In this document: piece after piece, positions 59,701-64,000 of the stretch
Numbering within the stretch: position 1 is the stretch's first letter
How the letters are laid out: each line of letters begins with the position of its first letter
Assembly (NCBI GenBank): GCA_030674185.1
Contig: CM060307.1
Coordinates: 45,886,181 to 45,950,180, forward strand
Direction: 5' to 3'
Length of the DNA stretch: 64,000 bases
DNA from: Monoplex corrugatus
Taxonomy: Eukaryota; Mollusca; Gastropoda; Littorinimorpha; Ranellidae
Position numbers and translations under genes: made by a program
The notes under the pieces: model-generated
Seen by the model: the letters and a program-made list of their open reading frames with translations, nothing else
What the model was told of the DNA's origin: nothing
The model's database searches: none

Positions 59701-62570
59701 AAATTTGCTACATTTCACAATTGGCAAAAATGTACGTAAACTGCCGTTTTCACATTGTGTTATCTCTGGACCTAATACAGCTAGATACTTTTTTGTTTTT
59801 GCATTGTGCTTATTTTTTCTTGTACTTTTCAGAAATATAAAAGTTAATAACCTTTTCAGAAGTTTATTTTTTCGCTGCCAGTACCTAGCTGTAGTATCTG
59901 TTTGTCTAGTCTGTGGCTTACTGTTTGCATGTTTCTTTGTTTTTCATGAAATCCAATTTTAAAACAAACAAAAAAACCCAAATGACTGACCCACTGGTGG
60001 CAGCCATGATGCACTTATCCTCAGGACAGCTGCACTTTGTGTCGTTGTCATGCTCCATACCAAAGTTGTGTCCCATTTCATGGGCCATGGTGGTGGCCAC
60101 CAGTGTCACAAGGCCATCATAGTCCTGCAATACAAACACAGCACTCGGCCTTTTACAGCAACTGCAAGTTCCTTTCTACTTCTTCTTTGTCACATTTAGC
60201 TGTGCATGTCAATGTGTGTGTTTCTTTCCTGGTTTCATTTATTTCAACATTATTCTCTTTGTTTGTTTTTTCCATCCTTTCTAACGTGCCATTCAGTTTC
60301 ATAATTATACAATCAAAGACGTGTCAAACCTTGCTTATTGTCTCCATTTCAATATAACTATTTTTACTTCCTTGATGACTGCCACCCCAAAACTTGGCCA
60401 TGCTTATTTATGCAGTAAACGACCTGTATTGTTTACCTCTGTAACAAAAACCAAAAAATCCTTCATAATTAACCCTTTGATCCTGCACCCTGTCCACCAG
60501 CATCCTGCATTGTCCATCATGCTAGTGGAAGGGTGAGGAAGGCAAAGGGTTAATATTTATTTTATCAGCATTTGTTATTCCCAATTCAGGAACTCCCTGA
60601 CAAGTTGCAATCACAAATATATACATAATCTCTCTCCTGCTGATATCACATGATCCTTTCATTAAATGGGGAAGTTGTTCATAATGTTCAATATTTGCAT
60701 TTACTTAACTGAGGGAAGGTTTACAAAATGTTCAGTATTTCTATTTACTTAAATAAGGGAAGTTTTACAAAATGTTCAGTATTTCTATTTACTTAAATGG
60801 GGAAGTTTTACAATATTCAGTATTTCTATTTACTTAAATGAGGAAGTTTTATAAAATGTTCAATATTTCTATTCACTTAAATGGGGAAGTTTTACAAAAT
60901 GTTCACTATTTCTATTTACATAAATGAGGGAAGTTTCATCAAATGTTCACTATTTCTATCTACTTAAAAGGAGAAGTTTTACAAAGTGTTTAGTATTTCT
61001 ATTTACTTAAAAGGGTTAAGTTTTTCAAAATGTTGAGTATTTCTATTTACTTAAATGGGGAAGTTTTATAAAATGTTCAGTATTTCTATTTACTTAAATG
61101 GGTGAGTTTTACAAAGTGTTCAGTATTTCTATTTACTTAAAAGGATTAAGTTTTACAAAACGTTGAGTATTTCTATAAACTTAAATGGGGAAGTTTTATA
61201 AAATGTTCAGTATTTCTATTTGCTTAAATGAGAAAAGTTTTACAAAGTGTTCAGTACAAACTTAGGTTTACTGTAATAAAACAACCCTCCTTGCTGAAGC
61301 CTTGTAAAACACTGGACACTGAAGGAACCAGTTAATGACCTGTTTTCCCTACCTGCTGTGAAAGCTAAATAAACATGAAAACACACACTTGCACACTCTT
61401 ACCATGCTGACCCCCCCAGAAAACTGATGGGTGCAGATAGGACCTTTGATGGCCTTGCCCACCACTCCATGGTCAAAGAAGATGCCCCTGTGGATCAACC
61501 AAATCATTCATGTCCATATAACAATTCACATTTCTCTTGTCTTCTGTGCTAGTGTTGGCAAGCTGTATCTGCATTCCTATGGTTATGGTTATGTTGTGTA
61601 AAGCTCACCTGACTACATCAGCCATATCAGGGCTATAACCATTTCAACACACACACACAATACCTCAACAGGAAAAAGAGGGAAAGAAGAAGACTTACAC
61701 CTATCAATGCATTCGCACACATAATCTAAGGAGATGCCCCTGGCGCTAACCACTCTGTCCAATTTATCACACAAGAATAAAAACAACATACCTGAACACA
61801 AATTTAAATATAACTAACGACACTAAAGCATACATAAAAATGGGTCTAAATTACCTAAAATTGCTTCCACATCTCATTTCCGCAGAGCCAAAAATGCACT
61901 TAATACATGTACCCAATTATCAATCAAAAGAGAAAGTGCATAAGACTTTATCAAACACATACAAGTGAATGACCAGCATGGCAGAAAATGATAGGAAGAA
62001 ATGACAGAAAACAAAGGAACAAGGAAGAAACACAGTCAGAGACAGAAAAGAGGAAATTTCTAGCACAGAATTTCCAGAAGGTGGGGATACTATTTACACT
62101 GAAAGAGCCCCGGCATCCCCATGGAGGAATCACATTCATATAACACGTATTCTAAGAAGACTACATCAAAGATGACCTTCTTTTGTCAGCAAATATGACC
62201 ATGCTCTTTCATTTCCTTTTATTCCTTTGTTTCTTTTTGTTCTTTTTTATTTTCCTTCTATAAATATGCAACTACAGGCATAACTGTTTGGGCCGAGCAG
62301 AAAACCATATGGCCTTTCTGCATTAGGTAACTGTTTACTCAACAGAAAATGTTTTCAGTTAAAAAGAAAAATGACACAAAAACAAAACAAAAGTGCATAC
62401 GTGATGAGCTGAGCATTGTCATTAGTGTGGAAAGGGTTAATTCGTTCTTTGCGGTAGCGCAGGAAGTTCTCCATGGTGGTGTCAGCACTGGAGGTGATGC
62501 TGATCTTGTCTCCTGTGCTCCACACTTCAACCCCCACCAGCACTATGTAGATGTTTAGCTGTCGATACAA
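39322..62570 (-). CDS. ADAM metalloprotease-disintegrin, ADAM9/12/19-like, 5' partial, long repetitive tail
   Basis: A membrane-anchored zinc protease of the adamalysin family, which sheds ectodomains at the cell surface. Twelve exons are listed separately. They join to 4077 nt, exactly 1359 codons with the stop, and every splice phase matches. Domain order is: metalloprotease (part) with HEMGHNFGMEHD and the CIM Met-turn, disintegrin with EECDCG and a GECDLPEYC loop, cysteine-rich, EGF-like, CDRPGYGGSLNSGP stalk, one helix, tail. All three zinc His and the catalytic Glu are present, so it should be active. The EGF and stalk residues fit ADAM9/12/19/33 rather than ADAM10 or 17; the exact paralogue is not settled. 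Signal peptide, prodomain and the start of the protease domain lie above 64000. The tail of about 880 residues is unusually long. Confidence 0.93.
39690..40235 (-). repeat. 57-bp coding tandem repeat in the ADAM tail
   Basis: About ten units, seen as TGGCCCTTT every 57 bp on the plus strand (39724, 39781, 39838, 39895, 39952). Each unit encodes about NKPSTTLNTANKGPQSTAV. One unit is shortened near 40040, in frame. Units have diverged mostly by single substitutions. Confidence 0.9.
41906..43906 (-). other. ADAM intron k-l
   Basis: 2001 bp. Contains a mariner-like pseudogene (separate entry) and a 49-bp tandem duplication at 43335-43432 (GAGGATCTACTTTACCACAA). The rest is unremarkable. Confidence 0.8.
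42455..43060 (-). pseudogene. mariner-like transposase remnant
   Basis: On the minus strand, TEDRSTLRMIAAAINICNG and TVSTILTDDLKLHKVLCQVL match the helix-turn-helix region of mariner-type transposases. Further down HHPTVLSWLPVTSSSFSGLT corresponds to the HxPYSPDLAPxDFFLF region near the last catalytic residue, and QEVKEESLKYLKGLQ to the following helix. The central catalytic part is largely missing and frames are broken. GAGGTATGTCCATTAAGTAA at 42460 may be the remains of the 3' terminal repeat. Confidence 0.7.
43907..44042 (-). CDS. ADAM exon k: transmembrane helix
   Basis: Acceptor TTCTGTTTTCAG, donor GTAAAC; CC completes an Ala codon, then 44 codons + 2 nt. Encodes KRDLLIGLLVLFLVVLPLVT, LAFLAYI, then the basic NRERLINWWKLGPRIKF that marks the cytoplasmic side. 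Confidence 0.93.
44043..45092 (-). other. ADAM intron j-k
   Basis: 1050 bp; about half is the dispersed 520-bp repeat at 44550-45062. No other feature. Confidence 0.8.
44550..45062. repeat. Dispersed repeat of about 520 bp (copy 2 of 3)
   Basis: Same order of landmarks as 12655-13200 and same orientation: AGAGCTATAACCATGTC, ACATATCAATGCATGC, GTCTAAATTACCTTAAATC, TACATGTACCTAATTATCAA, CAGCATCCCCATGGGG. Confidence 0.8.
45093..45204 (-). CDS. ADAM exon j: EGF-like domain and stalk
   Basis: Acceptor TTGGAACAG, donor GTGAGT; 37 codons + 1 nt. Encodes VCNSQGNCHCHIGFAPPLC, then DRPGYGGSLNSGPATNEY. This is the membrane-proximal signature of ADAM9/12/19-type proteins. Confidence 0.95.
45205..46859 (-). 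other. ADAM intron i-j
   Basis: 1655 bp. Contains the GTGCCGCTTC pair at 45825-45890 around a CRE-like TGATGTCA, and the 135-bp duplication at 46036-46305. Otherwise nothing recognised. Confidence 0.8.
46036..46305. repeat. 135-bp direct tandem duplication
   Basis: Two copies (46036-46170, 46171-46305) starting ATAAGCGACTGTGACTGATA. I see a single difference (GTGACAGTG against GTGACTGTG), so the duplication is recent. Confidence 0.93.
46860..46934 (-). CDS. ADAM exon i: start of EGF-like domain
   Basis: 75 nt, phase 0, acceptor TGTGTGTGCAG, donor GTGAGT. Encodes ICIKQTCTPLVKLKIAKCPD, CNNNG. Confidence 0.93.
47218..47405. mobile_element. TTAA palindromic element
   Basis: Long left arm (GCATTGTCAACCATGCTAGC), inner palindrome (GTTTCCTTCAGGGAGCTAG), short right arm (GTTTTTGCAGCTGGTGGATA), ending GGAGTCATAAGGTTAA. 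Confidence 0.85.
48077..48261. mobile_element. TTAA palindromic element
   Basis: Short left arm (CCCTATCCATCAACTGC), inner palindrome (CTTCCTGCAGGAAGCAGG), long right arm (GCTTTGCTAGCATGGCTGAC), ends GGAGTCAGAGTTAA. TTAA at both ends. Confidence 0.85.
48348..49421. repeat. 66-bp satellite derived from the TTAA element
   Basis: Begins as an ordinary element (TTAACCCTTTGACTCCCACA at 48348), then 15 tandem copies of a 66-bp unit made of the right outer arm: GGGTTAAGTTTTTGCTTTGC, CAGCATGGTTGACAATGCAG, GATGCTGGTGGAGTGAG, AGAATCAAA. Variant units (GGTGATGGAATG, GTTTCTG, CTAATGGAGAGACAG, TCAATGGG) recur in order every 330 bp. The 22-codon repeated ORF is a repeat translation. Confidence 0.95.
49600..50530. 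repeat. Minisatellite of about 120 bp, about 8 copies
   Basis: Diverged units of 115-128 bp sharing GAGCCAACAGAGCTGTGCTG, TGTGACTGATTCTTAGCTAG and a purine-rich AAGAAAGACAAAAAGAAAAG stretch. The last unit ends within about 10 bp of the donor of ADAM exon h. Confidence 0.9.
50536..50740 (-). CDS. ADAM exon h: cysteine-rich domain
   Basis: Acceptor TCATCTACAG, donor GTCAGT; finishes a Glu codon then 68 codons. Encodes NVMCGLLHCVHLNE, then STMLDVGLDMPDPGLVPDGA, KCEDNK. The DxPDPGLVxxGxKC stretch is a hallmark of the family. Confidence 0.95.
50741..51406 (-). other. ADAM intron g-h
   Basis: 666 bp, AT-rich, no feature recognised. Confidence 0.8.
51407..51582 (-). CDS. ADAM exon g: cysteine-rich domain
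   Basis: Acceptor ATGTTTCAG, donor GTGAGT; 58 codons + 2 nt. Encodes SYCYKGMCNTHNGQCQLLWG, then CFQQLNLRGNHDGNCGYN and DRYQTCER. Contains the YCYxGxC start and GNCG motif of ADAM cysteine-rich regions. Confidence 0.95.
51583..52698 (-). other. ADAM intron f-g
   Basis: 1116 bp, no repeat family or gene recognised. Confidence 0.8.
52699..52830 (-). CDS. ADAM exon f: disintegrin loop
   Basis: 132 nt, phase 0, acceptor TTCTTTCAG, donor GTATGT. Encodes PKKPATLCREPTGECDLPEY, C, DGASEFCPLDVHLQDGLSC. The integrin-facing loop has ECD, not RGD. Confidence 0.96.
52831..53574 (-). other. ADAM intron e-f
   Basis: 744 bp; poly-T stretches at 53130 and 53212 and an (ATT)n/(ATC)n repeat at 53435-53515. 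Confidence 0.8.
53575..53670 (-). CDS. ADAM exon e: disintegrin domain
   Basis: 96 nt, phase 0 both sides, acceptor after a (GT)n tract (GTGTACAG), donor GTGTGT. Encodes DCTNRCCNATSCTLHAQAEC, GTGRCCDLNICK. The (CA)n microsatellite at 53671-53784 directly forms the polypyrimidine side of the acceptor. Confidence 0.95.
53671..55514 (-). other. ADAM intron d-e
   Basis: 1844 bp. Contains (CA)n at 53671-53784, a TTAA element at 54231-54421, (GT)n at 54905-55008 and (ATT)n at 55405-55495. Confidence 0.8.
54231..54421. mobile_element. TTAA palindromic element
   Basis: Short left arm (CGCACTATCCACCAACTGC), inner palindrome with CCCACAGGAAGCTG in place of the CTGCAG centre, long right arm (TTGCTAGCATGGTTGACAAT), ends GGGAGTCAAAGGGTTAA at 54421. 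The left TTAA has mutated to TTAG. Confidence 0.85.
55515..55686 (-). CDS. ADAM exon d: end of protease, start of disintegrin
   Basis: Acceptor TGATTTGCAG, donor GTGAGC; takes one base to finish a Gly codon, then 57 codons. Encodes QFSPQHWSSCSQ, ELGMDYCLRNPP, then CGNGLVEEGEECDCGLLE. A second AG four bases on (55683) would break the frame, so the upstream AG is used. A (TTA)n-type repeat (55405-55495) lies next to the donor. Confidence 0.95.
57421..57531 (+). other. Short ORF beginning ATGGCGGCC, uncertain
   Basis: 36 codons from an ATGGCGGCC start (MAAFEVIAESPVNEF...), ending TGA. The YY1-like ATGGCGGCC and a nearby GCCATTTTAG resemble a start region, but no donor, domain or partner exon is seen. 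It may be chance. Confidence 0.15.
59160..59515 (-). promoter_or_regulatory. Promoter-like cluster with possible first exon
   Basis: On the minus strand: two ETS-type ACTTCCGG sites (about 59469 and 59442), then a YY1-type CGCCATCTTG at about 59424-59433, then about 265 nt to a consensus donor, AAACTTC|GTAAGT, at about 59160. This order is typical of TATA-less animal promoters. It could be an internal promoter, a nested gene, or part of a transposon. The GC-rich GGGGGCGAAGCCCCC palindrome inside it suggests mobile origin. Confidence 0.35.
59991..60124 (-). CDS. ADAM exon c: zinc-binding active site
   Basis: Acceptor TGTATTGCAG, donor GTCAGT; 44 codons + 2 nt. Encodes DYDGLVTLVATTMAHEMGHN, then FGMEHD, and CSCPEDKCIMAATSG. 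Three zinc His and catalytic Glu in HExxHxxGxxH are intact; Met-turn CIM is present. Confidence 0.97.
60469..60553. mobile_element. TTAA palindromic element, short remnant
   Basis: TTAACCCTTTGATCCTGCAC start, left outer arm (CATTGTCCATCATGCTAG), then directly GGAAGGCAAAGGGTTAA. 85 bp with TTAA at both ends; the core is deleted. Confidence 0.8.
60690..61258. repeat. 43-bp minisatellite, about 12 copies
   Basis: The unit is near TTTCTATTTACTTAAATGGG plus GAAGTTTTACAAAATGTTCAGTA; copies are moderately diverged. Confidence 0.93.
61403..61487 (-). CDS. ADAM exon b: metalloprotease domain
   Basis: 85 nt, acceptor GATCCACAG, donor GTAAGA; ends in phase 0. Encodes GIFFDHGVVGKAIKG, PICTHQFSGGVSM. 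The 85-nt length and the CxxxxSGGV motif fit the exon just before the zinc site in ADAM genes. Confidence 0.92.
61488..62400 (-). other. ADAM intron a-b
   Basis: 913 bp, more than half occupied by the third copy of the 520-bp dispersed repeat (61600-62125). Confidence 0.8.
61600..62125. repeat. Dispersed repeat of about 520 bp (copy 3 of 3)
   Basis: Same landmarks and orientation as the other two: CAGGGCTATAACCATTTC, CTATCAATGCATTCGC, GGGTCTAAATTACCTAAAAT, TACATGTACCCAATTATCAA, CGGCATCCCCATGGAG. Confidence 0.8.
62401..62570 (-). CDS. ADAM exon a: metalloprotease domain, middle
   Basis: Acceptor TGTTACAG, donor GTATGC; phase 0 in, phase 2 out (56 codons + 2 nt). Encodes LYRQLNIYIVLVGVEVWSTG to NPFHTNDNAQLIT. 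The IVLVGVEVW strand and the NDNAQL segment are typical of reprolysin folds. Confidence 0.92.
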
Positions 62571-63445
62571 CTGTAACACACACATTCAGCTGTACAACTG
62601 TTAACACACACAGTCAACTGTACAACTGAAACACACACATAGCTGTACAACTGTAAAGCACACATTCAGCTGTACAACTGTAACACACATGTTCAATTTT
62701 AAACCTTTACTGTAACACAGATGTTTAGATGAGCATACAACTGTAACATACAGAGTCAATTGCACAACTGTATAACTGTAACCCATGATCACTTGTGCAT
62801 GCATTCAACTGAACAACTTAACACAGCTGTACAACTGTAACACACACAGCTGTACAACTGTAACACACATTCAATTTTACAACTTTTACTGAAACACACA
62901 TGTTCAGCTTACATACAACTGTAACACACACACTCATCTGTACAAGTGTAACACAGACATTCAGACATGTTCATCTGTACATATAACTGCAGCACACCCA
63001 TTCAACTGTACAACTTTTATGATTACACACAGGTTGAATTTTACATACAAATATAACACACATGTTCAACTGTACAACTGTAACACACACATTCAATCGT
63101 GCAACTTTTCATTATACACAACTGTGACACACAGGTTCAGTTGTTCATACAACTGTAATACATGTTCAGTTGTATATACAACTGTCACACACACAGTCAC
63201 TTGCACAACTGCATAAATGTAACACATGGTTAGTAATACATACAACTTAACACATATATTCAGCTGCACATACATTCAACTGTAACACACATACTCAACG
63301 GTCAATTTAACTTATCAAACATGCTCAGCAGTTGACATATCTGCAACATACATTTTCAGCTGTACATACAAATGTAACATACACATTCAGCACCACATTT
63401 CATTGTTGGCATAACGTACATTCAGCTGTCAACACAATATTAAAA
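62571..63445. repeat. Degenerate tandem repeat of about 30 bp
   Basis: Loose repeats of TTCAGCTGTACAACTGTAAC plus ACACACA, with unit length varying from about 22 to 40 bp. It starts directly at the acceptor of ADAM exon a, whose TGTTACAG may itself derive from a unit. Confidence 0.85.
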
Positions 63446-64000
63446 ATATGTTCAGCTGTTGACACAATCACAGTAAATAAACCAAAAAAAAATTGTGTTT
63501 AGTGTTACTGCTAGGCGACAGAAAAATTTTACTACACAACAGTACATTTATCTTCCTCTGGTTGGTGGTCATATCAACAATGTGTTAGCTAGCTAATTCA
63601 TCATACAGACTTTTCTGTAAGTATTTTTATTTCCTCATTGTTAATACTGAACCTCTGAAAACTAATCTCATGACACTATTAAAATAATAATGTATTATGA
63701 CACAAAGACACTCGATGACGGATGTAAAAATATCACAAAAAGAACTCTTGATGTTGGATAACCATAACATCACAATGGAAAAAAAAGTATGAAGTATAGC
63801 AATATATACATTATGTATGTTGTTTTCTGGTTGTCATCCTGCTTTCCTCTATAAATTTGCAGTAGATAGTACACTAGCAGCAATGCACTATCTTTCCACT
63901 GAAAACAGTATTAGTTACACCATGACAAACATCATCAATAGAAACAATTTACACTGCTGATGTATTATAATTTCTATGTACTTCTGCTGCTGTATATTTC
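63446..64000 (-). other. ADAM intron upstream of exon a (partial)
   Basis: AT-rich; no exon for the first part of the metalloprotease domain is visible, so it lies beyond the window. Confidence 0.7.

Larger units (their letters stand above)
55687..59990 (-). other. ADAM intron c-d, 4.3 kb
   Basis: The largest intron seen. Contains a promoter-like cluster at 59425-59510, a GC-rich stretch at 59280-59365, a poly-T run at 59516, and a diverged direct duplication (58650-58770 and 58820-58940). 55740-57350 holds nothing recognised. Confidence 0.75.
60125..61402 (-). other. ADAM intron b-c
   Basis: 1278 bp; contains a TTAA element remnant (60469-60553) and the 43-bp minisatellite (60690-61258). 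Confidence 0.8.

Noticed and set aside
62601..63275. ORFs upstream of ADAM exon a as prodomain exons
   Set aside because: They are translations of a degenerate repeat of about 30 bp; no prodomain or early protease motifs appear.

Overview
This window looks like nuclear DNA of an invertebrate animal, probably a mollusc. The evidence is spliced genes with multi-kilobase introns, several LINE and tRNA-derived SINE families, mariner-like and TTAA-targeting DNA elements, and a very high load of microsatellites and minisatellites. The species assignment is inference; nothing here is bacterial or viral.

Layout. From 1 to about 16.2 kb the sequence is almost entirely repeats. It holds three copies of an RTE-like LINE (one with endonuclease and reverse transcriptase, 5690-8145), tRNA-derived SINEs, a 1.9-kb minisatellite (9.7-11.56 kb) and long (GT)n, (CATA)n, (ACTAT)n, (CA)n and (GA)n tracts. 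From about 16.25 to 24.65 kb there is a candidate plus-strand gene: a G-rich tract, a TATA box at 16586, an ATG-free leader exon with a GTGAGT donor, and 7.1 kb downstream an acceptor followed by a 111-codon ORF for a Met/Gly-rich protein. From 24.7 to 39.3 kb there are no supported coding exons. This stretch holds minisatellites, a 0.9-kb purine-rich tract, a CR1-like LINE tail, SINEs and many TTAA palindromic elements, and part of it may be 3' UTR of the next gene.

From 39322 to 62570 on the minus strand lie twelve coding exons of one ADAM metalloprotease-disintegrin of the ADAM9/12/19 (meltrin) type. Signal peptide, prodomain and the first part of the catalytic domain lie beyond 64 kb. The visible parts run in order: end of the metalloprotease domain with HEMGHNFGMEHD and the Met-turn, disintegrin, cysteine-rich, EGF-like, one transmembrane helix, and a cytoplasmic tail of about 880 residues that is far longer than in familiar ADAMs and contains a 19-residue tandem repeat. 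All splice phases agree and the joined exons (4077 nt) are a whole number of codons ending in TAG.

The most unusual feature is a family of palindromic elements bounded by TTAA and starting CCCTTTGACTCC, present at about 16 loci. It has piggyBac-like hallmarks. One copy interrupts a SINE exactly at a TTAA that uninterrupted SINE copies retain, elements sit inside or against each other at shared TTAAs, and one locus has become a 66-bp satellite with a 330-bp higher-order period.
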